From: an uncultured Opitutales bacterium
GTDB lineage: Bacteria > Verrucomicrobiota > Verrucomicrobiia > Opitutales > Seribacteraceae
Assembly: GCA_943787575.1 (NCBI GenBank)
Contig: CALSMY010000004.1
Span: 43,991 to 107,990, forward strand
DNA length: 64,000 nucleotides
Direction of reading: 5' to 3'
The first letter of the stretch is position 1. The number at the start of each line of letters is the position of its first letter. A program made the translations under genes and the position numbers. The notes beneath the pieces were generated by a model. The model saw only the letters and a list, made by a program, of their open reading frames with translations, had not been told where the DNA came from and did not search any database. This document shows positions 1-8,737 of this stretch, piece after piece.

Positions 1-137
1 CGGATACTTTGAAGGAAGCGATCCGCCAGGCCGAGCCAGATGGAATTGATTTGAACAGTGGTTTGGAGAGCAGTCCGGGAATTAAGGATGCAGCAAAAAT
101 AAAGGCTGTATTTAATCTGCTTTCCGAAAAAGCTTAA
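1..137 (+). CDS. trpF: phosphoribosylanthranilate isomerase, C-terminal end (partial)
   Basis: Only the last 44 codons are inside the window, read from base 3 to the TAA at 135-137. The tail contains DGIDLNSGLESSPGIKD, which matches the C-terminal phosphate-binding end of TrpF (usually a G-V-D-x-S-S-G-V-E-x-x-P-G-x-K-D pattern) followed by the closing helix. TrpF is a cytosolic TIM-barrel enzyme that isomerises N-(5-phosphoribosyl)anthranilate in tryptophan synthesis. The gene ends 12 bases before the end of ffh, which lies on the other strand, so the two converge. The assignment rests on this short motif alone. Confidence 0.75.
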   Translation, partial: DTLKEAIRQAEPDGIDLNSGLESSPGIKDAAKIKAVFNLLSEKA

Positions 138-149
138 CTCACATAGGTC

Positions 150-1538
150 CTATTTAAATTGCTTGGCGAGTTTGGCTAATTGTTTTGGGTCCATCCCATC
201 AAGGTCGGGCAAGCCACCACCACCTCCACCACCAAAGGCATTCATTAATTGTTTCATCTTTCCGCCTTTCATTTTTCTCATCATTTTTTGCATCTGGGAA
301 AATTGTTTAATTAATAAATTAACATCACGGATTTGAACACCCGCTCCATCGGCGATTCTTTTTCTCCGGGATCCGCCAATGATTCTTGGAAATCGCCGTT
401 CTTGTTTGGTCATCGATAGAATAATGGCTTCGTGCCGACCGAGTGCTGCTTCTTCTTTGTCGCCTACTTGGACATTACCCATACCTGGAAGCATCTGTGC
501 AATCGAACCCATAGATCCGAGTTTTTTCATTTGCCTCATTTGGGTAAGGAAATCCTCAAAGTCGAATTCGGCTTTGAGCATTTTCTCTGCCATGCGGGCA
601 GATTCTTCTTCGTCGAAATGTTCCTGTGCTTTTTCAACCAAAGATACAACATCTCCCATTCCTAGAATCCGGGAGGCCAACCGGTCTGGATGAAAAGCTT
701 CAAATTCATCAATTTTCTCGCCTGTCCCCATGAATTTGATTGGAGCCCCAGTGACCTTCTTCATCGAGAGTGCGGCACCTCCCCGGGCATCTCCATCTAT
801 TTTGGTCAAAATAATACCGCTCAATCCCAGGCGCTCGTGAAAAGTTTTGGCGACATTTACGGCTTCTTGTCCTAGGGCAGCGTCAGCAACTAAGAGAATT
901 TCATGCGGATCAATTTCTTTTTTCAGACGATCCAATTCGTCGACCAAATTATCGTCAATTTGCAAACGCCCAGCAGTATCAAAAATGACGAGGTCCGAAC
1001 CATTGGATTTGGATTTTTCCCAGCCCGCTCGTGCAATGGCAGAAACATCCTTATTTTCCCTGTCTAGGTAACATGAAAAATTCTCTTGGTTGGCAAGAAA
1101 CTCCAATTGATCGATGGCAGCAGGTCGGTAAACATCACAAGCAACCAACATTGGTGTCCTGCCATCCTTGGCGAGATGTTTGGCTAGTTTTGCTGAGGTG
1201 GTAGTTTTTCCCGCTCCATGCAAGCCAACCATAAGCACGCGTAAAGGACGATCAGTAAGCAGGGCAGAATTCCCCTCTCCGAGCAATTTTACCAATTCAT
1301 CGTTGATAATTTTTACAACTTGTTGACCAGGTTCGACGGACTTTAAAACTTCCTGGCCTAAACAAGCACTCTTTACTTGATCCACAAATTCACGGGCTAC
1401 CTTGAAGTGAACATCAGCTGATAGAAGTGCTTTGCGTACTTCTGTTAGGGCATCGGAAATATTATCCTCTGACAGTTTACTTTTTCCACCAAGGGTTTTG
1501 AGGACCCCACTTAATTTATCGGATAAGTTTTGAAACAT
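150..1538 (-). CDS. ffh: signal recognition particle protein Ffh (SRP54)
   Basis: GTPase subunit of the signal recognition particle, which binds signal peptides and 4.5S RNA and docks on FtsY (encoded at 45.1 kb). The protein shows an N-terminal helical domain, a P-loop [10 protein letters not shown] near residues 104-113 (usually GLQGSGKTT), [26 protein letters not shown] and a Met-rich M domain ending in a Gly stretch. The reading frame extends 37 codons upstream, but the family start MFQNLSDKL places the ATG at 1538, giving 462 residues, a normal length. It is divergent from serA, with 126 bases between the two starts. Confidence 0.95.
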   Translation of the reverse strand: MFQNLSDKLSGVLKTLGGKSKLSEDNISDALTEVRKALLSADVHFKVAREFVDQVKSACLGQEVLKSVEPGQQVVKIINDELVKLLGEGNSALLTDRPLRVLMVGLHGAGKTTTSAKLAKHLAKDGRTPMLVACDVYRPAAIDQLEFLANQENFSCYLDRENKDVSAIARAGWEKSKSNGSDLVIFDTAGRLQIDDNLVDELDRLKKEIDPHEILLVADAALGQEAVNVAKTFHERLGLSGIILTKIDGDARGGAALSMKKVTGAPIKFMGTGEKIDEFEAFHPDRLASRILGMGDVVSLVEKAQEHFDEEESARMAEKMLKAEFDFEDFLTQMRQMKKLGSMGSIAQMLPGMGNVQVGDKEEAALGRHEAIILSMTKQERRFPRIIGGSRRKRIADGAGVQIRDVNLLIKQFSQMQKMMRKMKGGKMKQLMNAFGGGGGGGLPDLDGMDPKQLAKLAKQFK

Positions 1539-1572
1539 ATCAAAATACAATGTCATTGAGGGCTGGATGGGG

Positions 1573-1599
1573 AAAGCCAGAAATCTTCTGGGTGGCTTT
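1573..1599. other. inverted repeat between ffh and serA
   Basis: An imperfect hairpin lies in the divergent ffh/serA intergenic region. AAAG-CCAGAA pairs with TTCTGG...CTTT around a three-base ATC loop, with four unpaired bases on the 3' side. It has no T tract, so it is not a typical terminator. It could be an operator or a 5' UTR hairpin; nothing in the sequence decides between these. Confidence 0.25.
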
Positions 1600-1664
1600 A
1601 CTCGTTGCCAAAAGCAGGATTTAAAGTAAGGTATATCTTTCTCTCCCAATACCTTTCAGCACCT

Positions 1665-3260
1665 ATGAAGATTCTAGTAGCGGATCGCATCTCTCCACTC
1701 GGAGTAGAGTTTTTGCAAAAGCAAGATGGCTTTGAAGTTGTCGAGGCTTATGGCTTATCACCTGATGAGGTGGTTGAGCAAGCCCGCGAGGCTTATGCCA
1801 TTATCGTTCGAAGTGATACCCGGGTAACCCGGGAAGTTATGGAAGCCGCTCCGATGCTCAAAGCAGTCGGTCGTGCAGGCGTAGGAGTCGACAATATTGA
1901 TATCGATGCTGCTACCGAGCGGGGAGTAATCGTAATGAACACGCCAGGTGGGAATACCATTGCCACTGCAGAACTTACTTTTACCCATATGCTTTGCGGT
2001 ACTCGGCCCGTTGTTCGTGGTGTCTCCGGCATGCGCGATGGAAAATGGGAACGTAAACAACTTAAGGGTGCGGAGTTAAGAAATAAGACCTTATCTGTTC
2101 TTGGCCTTGGGCGAATCGGTGCAGAAGTGGCTAAGCGTGCCCGGGCATTTGAGATGACGGTGATTGCTTATGACCCTTACTTGACCGAGGAACGGGCTAA
2201 GGAATTGGAAATTGAAAAGGTCGACTTGGACGACGCCTTCGCTCGTGCAGATTACCTTACCGTACACATGCCAATGACGGCTCAGACCAAAGGAATTGTC
2301 GATGAGGCTGCTTTTGCCAAGATGAAGGACGGTGTTCGTGTATTTAATTGTGCCCGTGGAGGTATAATCAAGGAATCTGCTCTAGTTGAAGCCTTGAAAA
2401 GCGGAAAAGTTGCAGCTGCCGGACTAGATGTTTACGAGCAGGAACCCCTGCCGGAAGACCATGAATTTCGTAGCCTCGAAAATTTAAACCTTACTCCCCA
2501 CTTGGGTGCTTCGACCGAGGAGGCCCAGGAAAGTGTAGGTGTAGAAATTGCTGAAGCTATTGCTGAGGTGTTACAGGGCGGCCGCATTCGTAATGCTATT
2601 AACATGCCCTCGCTCGACCCGAAGGATTTGCAAACCCTTAGTCCCTACTTGGAGCTTTGCATGCGCCTGGGTGCATTTGCCCGGCAAGCTGCTCAAGAAA
2701 CTGTTCAGTCCTTACACATCACTTACTGGGGGGGGATGATTGATTTTGATACCATCCCCTTAACCCGTGCCGTTCAAAAAGGATGGCTCAAGGGAATTGC
2801 TGGGGATGAAGGCGTCAACGATGTCAATGCCCCATACAAAATAAAGGCGTTGGGCATAAAAGTGGAAACCACCAAGTCATCTTCCTCTGCGGATTACAAT
2901 GAATTGATCGAGGTACGAACTATTGATTCCAATGGGAAGGAACAATCGGTTCGGGGTACGATTATTGGAAAGAATGCTGATCCGAGAATTGTCGAGGTGG
3001 ACGGAGAGGCCATCGAGGCCCGCCCTGTGGATACCTTACTTGTGGTGAGAAACTTGGATAAGCCTGGGATTGTAGGTAAAGTTGGGTCGATACTTGGCCA
3101 GTTCGGAGTGAATATAGCCAACATGTCTCTCAGTCGATCAGAGGGTTCTGAGTCAGCACTAACTATTTTGGAATTAGACGAGGAGCCCGCACCTGAAGCT
3201 ATAGAACAATTGGTCGCCGATGCGGATATCCAGGAAGCCCGGGTATCTCGCCAGAAATAG
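1665..3260 (+). CDS. serA: D-3-phosphoglycerate dehydrogenase, long form
   Basis: Oxidises 3-phosphoglycerate to 3-phosphohydroxypyruvate with NAD, the first step of serine synthesis. The 531-residue protein is the long form with an intervening domain and a C-terminal ACT domain. It shows the Rossmann GLGRIG (about residues 147-152), NCARGG (228-233), the catalytic Glu region DVYEQEP and the catalytic His in TPHLGAST. The ACT domain begins near LLVVRNLDKPGIVGKVG. The ATG at 1665 was chosen over an upstream in-frame start because MKILVADRIS is the usual N-terminus. No Shine-Dalgarno is visible. plsY follows after 35 bases. Confidence 0.95.
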   Translation: MKILVADRISPLGVEFLQKQDGFEVVEAYGLSPDEVVEQAREAYAIIVRSDTRVTREVMEAAPMLKAVGRAGVGVDNIDIDAATERGVIVMNTPGGNTIATAELTFTHMLCGTRPVVRGVSGMRDGKWERKQLKGAELRNKTLSVLGLGRIGAEVAKRARAFEMTVIAYDPYLTEERAKELEIEKVDLDDAFARADYLTVHMPMTAQTKGIVDEAAFAKMKDGVRVFNCARGGIIKESALVEALKSGKVAAAGLDVYEQEPLPEDHEFRSLENLNLTPHLGASTEEAQESVGVEIAEAIAEVLQGGRIRNAINMPSLDPKDLQTLSPYLELCMRLGAFARQAAQETVQSLHITYWGGMIDFDTIPLTRAVQKGWLKGIAGDEGVNDVNAPYKIKALGIKVETTKSSSSADYNELIEVRTIDSNGKEQSVRGTIIGKNADPRIVEVDGEAIEARPVDTLLVVRNLDKPGIVGKVGSILGQFGVNIANMSLSRSEGSESALTILELDEEPAPEAIEQLVADADIQEARVSRQK

Positions 3261-3295
3261 GCTCTCAGGAAATTCTTTTTTAAGTACCTAAAAGT

Positions 3296-3946
3296 ATGCT
3301 AAGCGTAGAGACAATATCCGTTCTAATCATCGGTTATTTGATCGGATCGGTTCCATGGGCGGTGATTGTGGCCAAGCGCTCGGGTGTTGATATTTTTTCT
3401 GTTGGTAGTGGGAATCCTGGGGCTACCAATGTTTTGCGGACTCTTGGTAAACCTTCGGGTTATTTAGTTTTCTTCCTCGATTTCCTTAAGGGCGTATTGG
3501 CAGTTTGTTGGTTTCAAATACCTTTATTTTCTTTTTCGGGTGACTCTTCATTGGCTTTGTGGGGTTTGCCCGCAGCGGTGCTCGGTCATACCTATCCGTT
3601 GTTTACTAAGTTCCGTGGAGGTAAGGGAGTTGCCACTGCGATGGGCGGATTATTGGCCTTAATGCCTGCTTGTTTACTAATTGGATTATTTGTATGGGGT
3701 CTTACCTTTTATCTCACTCGATATGTGGCTGTTGCTTCTATTGCCTTTGGTTTAAGTTTACCGGTATGTGCAATTATAGGCATATCTGCTGATGAGTCTG
3801 CAGGCGCGGGCAAAACTTTTTTGGCCTTTATCGTGATGGGATGGATTGTCTGGAGGCACCGGGCCAATCTCGTTCGTTTGCGCCAAGGAACTGAAAATCG
3901 ATTTGAGCGTAAAGATAAAACCAAACGACAACCATTTGGCAGATGA
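3296..3946 (+). CDS. plsY: glycerol-3-phosphate acyltransferase PlsY
   Basis: Integral membrane enzyme that moves an acyl group from acyl-phosphate to sn-glycerol-3-phosphate, the first acylation of phospholipid synthesis. The family's conserved loops are all present: GSVPWAVIVAKRSGVDI, VGSGNPGATNVLRTLGK and GHTYPLFTKFRGGKGVATAMG. About six hydrophobic segments separate them. At 216 residues it has a normal length, with a basic C-terminal tail. The stop codon overlaps the hom start (ATGA), which implies translational coupling in the plsY-hom-lysC-thrC run. Confidence 0.95.
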   Translation: MLSVETISVLIIGYLIGSVPWAVIVAKRSGVDIFSVGSGNPGATNVLRTLGKPSGYLVFFLDFLKGVLAVCWFQIPLFSFSGDSSLALWGLPAAVLGHTYPLFTKFRGGKGVATAMGGLLALMPACLLIGLFVWGLTFYLTRYVAVASIAFGLSLPVCAIIGISADESAGAGKTFLAFIVMGWIVWRHRANLVRLRQGTENRFERKDKTKRQPFGR

Positions 3947-5277
3947 ATATTCAAACACAGGATACCCCAAAAGTATTAAAAGTGGGCATATTGGGTTTTG
4001 GCACTGTTGGCCAGGGGACATGGAAACATTTATTGGAAAACGGTAAATTCTGGCCCAAAATATTGGGTTCACAATTGGTTCCCACACGGGCATCTGTACG
4101 CTCACTTGAAAAAGAACGCAGCGTAGAAATACCGTCCGACTGTTTGACCACTGATTCCGCTTCAATCGTAAATGATCCAGAAATCGATTTAATTTGTGAA
4201 CTCATTGGTGGGGTTGAGGAAGCCAAGGAATTGACCATACAGGCATTTGCTCAAGGTAAATCTGTGATTACGGCAAATAAGGCTTTAATTTGCGAACACG
4301 GTGAGGAGCTTTTTCGCTTAGCTGAACAAGCTGGTGTAGGCTATGGCTTTGAGGCAAGTGTTGCAGGAGGTATTCCCATTATCAAAGTACTGCGTGAAAG
4401 TTTAGTCGCCAATGACTTTCCCCTTATCTATGGAATTCTGAACGGAACTTCTAATTACATTCTTACCCGGATGGAGAAAGAAGGCGCAAGCTTTGAAGAA
4501 GTCCTGGGAGATGCCCGTGAACTCGGCTATGTGGAGGCTGACGAAGCTCTTGACCTGGATGGAGTGGACGCTGCCCACAAGGCGGTTATTCTTGCATACT
4601 TGGCTCATGGAATATGGGTCGATTTAAATGAGGTAACGGTTGAGGGAGTCCGGCGGATATCTAATGAAGACTTAGCAGCTGCTGAAAACCTCGGCTGTCG
4701 TATAAAATTGATCGGAGTAATCCGAAGGAATTTTGAGAATAATCATGTATCGGTAGCAGTTCACCCGGCATTAATTCCTGTTGAAGAGACCATTGCTCGT
4801 ACGGATGGAGTGCACAACGGAATATGTCTGAATGGATCGGTGGTGGGCACAGTTGTCCTGACAGGCCGTGGGGCAGGGCAGGACCCTACTGCAAGCTCAG
4901 TAATTTCTGATTTGGTCGATGTGGTCAAAGGTATGCAAGGCCTTTCATCGATGCCCAAATTATTACATGTGTCCCCTGAAGAGTGTTCCCTGGCATCACC
5001 TCAGGAAATTGCGGGCAGATTTTATTTACGACTCTCGGTGGATGATCGTCCTGGGCAGTTGGCCAAAGTCGCAGAATGCCTTGCCGAGCGTGGTATCAGT
5101 TTAGCCACGGTCTCTCAAACCCCCCACGAGAATAATCAGCCAGCAAGCTTGATATTAACGACTCATCAAACCAACGAGCATTCCATTGCTCAAGCGTTGG
5201 ATCAATTGGAGCAATTACCCGGGGTTATGGATAAGCCCGTACTCTTTCGAATGTTTGATCCTAAGGGAATTTTTTAA
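3943..5277 (+). CDS. hom: homoserine dehydrogenase
   Basis: NAD(P)-dependent reduction of aspartate semialdehyde to homoserine, at the branch toward threonine and methionine. The 444-residue protein starts with a Rossmann motif GILGFGTVGQG (about residues 15-25), has ANKALI (NAD pocket and catalytic Lys), the family signature around LNGTSNYILTRME and LDLDGVDAAHKAVILA, and a C-terminal ACT domain beginning RLSVDDRPGQLAKV, the usual site of threonine feedback. It overlaps plsY by four bases and ends one base before the lysC start. Confidence 0.96.
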   Translation: MNIQTQDTPKVLKVGILGFGTVGQGTWKHLLENGKFWPKILGSQLVPTRASVRSLEKERSVEIPSDCLTTDSASIVNDPEIDLICELIGGVEEAKELTIQAFAQGKSVITANKALICEHGEELFRLAEQAGVGYGFEASVAGGIPIIKVLRESLVANDFPLIYGILNGTSNYILTRMEKEGASFEEVLGDARELGYVEADEALDLDGVDAAHKAVILAYLAHGIWVDLNEVTVEGVRRISNEDLAAAENLGCRIKLIGVIRRNFENNHVSVAVHPALIPVEETIARTDGVHNGICLNGSVVGTVVLTGRGAGQDPTASSVISDLVDVVKGMQGLSSMPKLLHVSPEECSLASPQEIAGRFYLRLSVDDRPGQLAKVAECLAERGISLATVSQTPHENNQPASLILTTHQTNEHSIAQALDQLEQLPGVMDKPVLFRMFDPKGIF

Positions 5278-5278
5278 G

Positions 5279-6493
5279 ATGAATGTGGTGGTACAGAAAT
5301 ACGGAGGTACTTCCGTGGCGGATGTTGACCGCATTAAAAAAGTAGCTCGTCGAGTTAAGTCAGCGGTTGATTCTGGCTATGGGGTACTGGTGGTCGTTTC
5401 GGCACGGGCCGGAGTCACAAATCAACTGATCGAAAGAGCCAAGGCTATTCAGAAAAATCCATCCGAGCGTGAACTTGATATGCTTATGACCTGCGGAGAG
5501 CAGGAGACGATCGCTCTACTTTGTATGGCTTTACATACAATCAAGGTCTCTGCAATTTCGAGAACCGGCTGGCAAGCGGGAATCCTGACCGAAGGTCTAC
5601 ACGCCAAATCGCGCATACGTGAAGTGACTGGCGGGGATTTGCGCAAGCAATTGCGTGCTGGAAATGTGGTGGTTGTTGCCGGCTTTCAGGGTGTGAATGA
5701 AAAAGGGGATGTTACTACTTTTGGTCGGGGAGGATCAGATCTTAGTGCGATTGCTCTGGCGGGTACTTTAAAAGCAAAGGGTTGTCAGATTTTTACAGAT
5801 GTTGAGGGCGTATACACTGCAGATCCGCGCATCGTTCCTGATGCACGCAAAATTCCCGAAATTAGTTACGAAGAAATGCTCGAACTTGCAAGCAGTGGAT
5901 CAAAAGTGATGCAGACACGAGCCGTGGAATTTGCCCAGAAACACAATATTCCATTTGAGGTTCGATCAAGTTTCTCAAAAAAATCCGGAACCATGGTAAA
6001 AAAGAAAGTAAAATCGTTAGAGGATATGCTCGTAAGCGGCGTAGCCACAGATAAAAATCAAGTGCGTATTAGCGTGACCGAACTGCCTGACCGCCCAGGT
6101 GCTGCCGCCGCCGTATTTAAGGTAATGGCTGAAGCAGGAGTGGTCGTGGATATGATCATTCAAAATGTTGGTCGCCAAGGACTGGCCAACCTTTCTTTTA
6201 CTGTTCCTTCAGAAGATGCATTCCGGGCAGAAAAAGCACTTAAGGAACATTTTGCTGATGGCAACGGGGGGAAGCTCGGACGGAGTACCAATATTGTAAA
6301 GGTATCAGTGGTCGGCGTAGGTATGCGTTCTCACTCTGGAGTTGCAGCCACCTTTTTTGATGCTCTTGCTAATTCAGGAATTAATATGTTGATGATCAGT
6401 ACTTCTGAAATCAAAATTTCAGTTGCAGTTGAACCGAAAAGCGGGGATGAAGCAACTCGAGTGGCTCATCAAGCCTTCGGGTTGGGCAAATAA
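5279..6493 (+). CDS. lysC: aspartate kinase
   Basis: Phosphorylates aspartate, the committed step to lysine, threonine and methionine. The start at 5279 gives MNVVVQKYGGTSVADVDRI, the canonical aspartokinase N-terminus, and 404 residues. The frame stays open upstream inside hom, but that part has no family similarity. Other motifs are the catalytic-domain GRGGSDLSA and FTDVEGVYTADPR. Two ACT domains follow (around RISVTELPDRPGAAAAVFK and VSVVGVGMRSHSGVAATFF). It lies one base after hom, so the two are probably co-translated. Confidence 0.96.
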   Translation: MNVVVQKYGGTSVADVDRIKKVARRVKSAVDSGYGVLVVVSARAGVTNQLIERAKAIQKNPSERELDMLMTCGEQETIALLCMALHTIKVSAISRTGWQAGILTEGLHAKSRIREVTGGDLRKQLRAGNVVVVAGFQGVNEKGDVTTFGRGGSDLSAIALAGTLKAKGCQIFTDVEGVYTADPRIVPDARKIPEISYEEMLELASSGSKVMQTRAVEFAQKHNIPFEVRSSFSKKSGTMVKKKVKSLEDMLVSGVATDKNQVRISVTELPDRPGAAAAVFKVMAEAGVVVDMIIQNVGRQGLANLSFTVPSEDAFRAEKALKEHFADGNGGKLGRSTNIVKVSVVGVGMRSHSGVAATFFDALANSGINMLMISTSEIKISVAVEPKSGDEATRVAHQAFGLGK

Positions 6494-6510
6494 TCCAGTT
6501 TAGATCGAGC

Positions 6511-7867
6511 ATGCGCTACCTCAGCACACGTGGAGGAGTCGAGCCGGTTAGCTTTAGTGAGGCGGTTGCCCAAGGGCTCGCTCCCGATGGAGGGTTATAC
6601 TTGCCCGAAAATTTTCCGGACTTAGGAAGTGAATTGAATGATTGGGCAAGCTTGTCATATCCCAGATTTATGTCATGCTTTCTTCAGGAAATTTGCCACC
6701 GACCTAGATGATGAAGATTTGCGAAAAGCAATCCATTCGGCCTACAAAAACTTTTCAGACCCAGGTATCGCTCCGCTTGTTCGCTTAAATGAAAGTTGGC
6801 AGGTCTTGGAACTGTTTCATGGTCCAACCCTTGCATTCAAGGACTTTGCTCTGCAACTCCTCGGCAACCTTTACGAGTTACAGATTAAAAGGACAGGAAA
6901 AAAACTTTGTGTGCTTGGTGCGACTTCTGGAGATACTGGTGCGGCTGCCATATCTGGTTTGTTAGGGAAATCTGGGGTAAAGGTTTTTATCCTGTATCCT
7001 GATGGAAAGGTTTCACCCTTACAAGAGCGTCAAATGACCTGTACTGGAGCTGAAAATGTATTTCCTTTGGCAATCGAAGGAACCTTTGATGATGCCCAAC
7101 GAACAGTGAAAGAACTTTTTGGTGATCTTGCTTTTCGTGAATCGATTGGTTTATCGGCCGTAAATTCAATCAATTTAGCCCGGATACTTGCTCAGTCGGT
7201 ATATTATTTGTACGCCTGGCTGCGATTGGACCCTGCTATCCGAAACCAGACTACTTTTGTCGTACCAACGGGAAACTTTGGTAATGTATTTGCCGGCTGG
7301 TTACTCACGCAAATGAATGTGCCCATAGGTGGATTTCGTGTGGCAACTAATCAGAACGATGTCCTGCACCGCTTGTTTGATTCAGGGGAGTATGAATTGG
7401 GCTCAGTTTCCCCAAGTCTGGCTCCTTCTATGGATATTCAGGTGGCATCGAATTTTGAACGCCTGCTCTTTTATTTTTTAGAAGGTAATTCACAGCGGGT
7501 ACGCGAGGTGATGAATTGTTTTCGCTCCGAGGGCAGATATGCTTTCGAAAACTTTTCCATTCCCGGATTTTCCAGTTCCTGTACAACGGATGAGGAGATT
7601 CCCAAAATTATTAACAATGTTTGGAATGAGTACAAGTACTTGGTTGATCCGCACACAGCATGTGCCTTTAAAGATCTGCCGAAGGATCAGCATTCGGTGA
7701 TTTTAGCCACGGCACATCCGGCAAAGTTCCCACAGGTTTTTGAGGATGCTGGCCTAGGAACCCCCACCTCTCCAGTTCTTGAAGCATTGTTGGATCAACA
7801 ACCAGTCAAGCATCGGGTGGATGTTAATCCTTCAAGTGTACGCTCGTTTATCGAGAATAAATTTTAA
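6511..7867 (+). CDS. thrC: threonine synthase, interrupted by a one-base frameshift
   Basis: PLP enzyme converting O-phosphohomoserine to threonine, completing the pathway begun by lysC and hom. The start MRYLSTRGGVEPVSF is typical. The frame breaks at 6661-6663: removing one C from CCC joins ...ASLSYP to DLCHAFFRKFATDLDDEDL, exactly as expected for the family. The second frame is open from 6638 to 7867 and holds the PLP-Lys region LAFKDFALQLLG, GATSGDTGAAA and PTGNFGNVFAGW. Corrected length is about 452 residues. The intact flanks suggest a sequence error rather than a dead gene. Confidence 0.9.
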
Positions 7868-7918
7868 GAAAAGGGTATTACAAAATTCCCCAGTCCTTTG
7901 GTCGGATATGAGAACTCA

Positions 7919-8737
7919 GTGAGGAAGGACATCGTATTTTTAAGAGGGGGGGGCTTGGGTGATTTTATCCTTACTCTTCCCTTGTTGAAAGCAGCTTACC
8001 AACAAGGTTTCTCGGTGAGTTTGTACGCTAATGAAAATTACCTTTCTCTATTAAATAAGGAATGGAATTGGCTGCTGAAAAAAGACCTCGATGAATTGTG
8101 CGGTAAAGCTCCATCCATTTTAAAAGGGTCTCAAGTGGTTAGTTTTTGGGATGACTCGGATTGGAAAAACGAAATGATAAATGCAGGTGCGTCCTTTACC
8201 ACATCTCTCAACCCAAGACCGGGAGATGGGCAATTATTCATCCTGCAAGCTCTCGAAGAAATCGGTTGGTCAATTCCTGGAAGAGTTTTGAGAGAGCCCA
8301 TTTTGGGCAATCATTGGAAAGGTGGAGATCAGGTCCTTTGGATTCATCCTGGAAGTGGGGGGATTGATAAGAATCTTCCAATTTCCTATTTCTTATCCCG
8401 AGCTAATCAATGGTTGTTATCTCGTGAAGACAGACAAGTGGTCATTTCTTTTGGAGAAGCAGATGAAAAATTATTTAGTAAATTTCAAATGAACAACTTA
8501 GTTCACAATTCAAAAGTTCAGTTATTTCGTCCTTCTTCGATTCTTGATTTCCGGGACCGAATGGCCTCGCTTGCAGATAAATTCATCGGCAACGACTCTG
8601 GGCCTGGGCATTTGGCTGCAAACTTGGGAATTCCTGTTGAGATCGGATTTCGTTCAACTCCCTCTTCAGTATGGAGTCCTTTGGGCCCGCGAGTAGAAGT
8701 CTACGACTGGGATTCTGTTTCGAGTAAAATTTTGTAA
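7919..8737 (+). CDS. glycosyltransferase family 9 (heptosyltransferase-like) protein
   Basis: Resembles ADP-heptose:LPS heptosyltransferases. The N-terminus IVFLRGGGLGDFILTLPLL matches the family's opening strand-Gly loop, IHPGSGG lies in the middle, and the donor-site region is FIGNDSGPGHLAANLGIPV. A lipopolysaccharide or glycan role is inferred from the family. GTG at 7919 was chosen because it puts the opening strand at the N-terminus; TTG at 7898 is possible. The C-terminal 37 bases overlap the end of cimA on the opposite strand, an unusually long tail-to-tail overlap. Confidence 0.75.
   Translation: MRKDIVFLRGGGLGDFILTLPLLKAAYQQGFSVSLYANENYLSLLNKEWNWLLKKDLDELCGKAPSILKGSQVVSFWDDSDWKNEMINAGASFTTSLNPRPGDGQLFILQALEEIGWSIPGRVLREPILGNHWKGGDQVLWIHPGSGGIDKNLPISYFLSRANQWLLSREDRQVVISFGEADEKLFSKFQMNNLVHNSKVQLFRPSSILDFRDRMASLADKFIGNDSGPGHLAANLGIPVEIGFRSTPSSVWSPLGPRVEVYDWDSVSSKIL

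Noticed and set aside
1539..1649. N-terminal extension of Ffh
   Set aside because: The extra 37 residues have no similarity to the family and would overlap the serA promoter region; the canonical MFQNLSDKL start fits.
6655..6670. Programmed frameshift in thrC
   Set aside because: There is no slippery heptamer or clear downstream structure, and similar one-base breaks affect many unrelated genes here.
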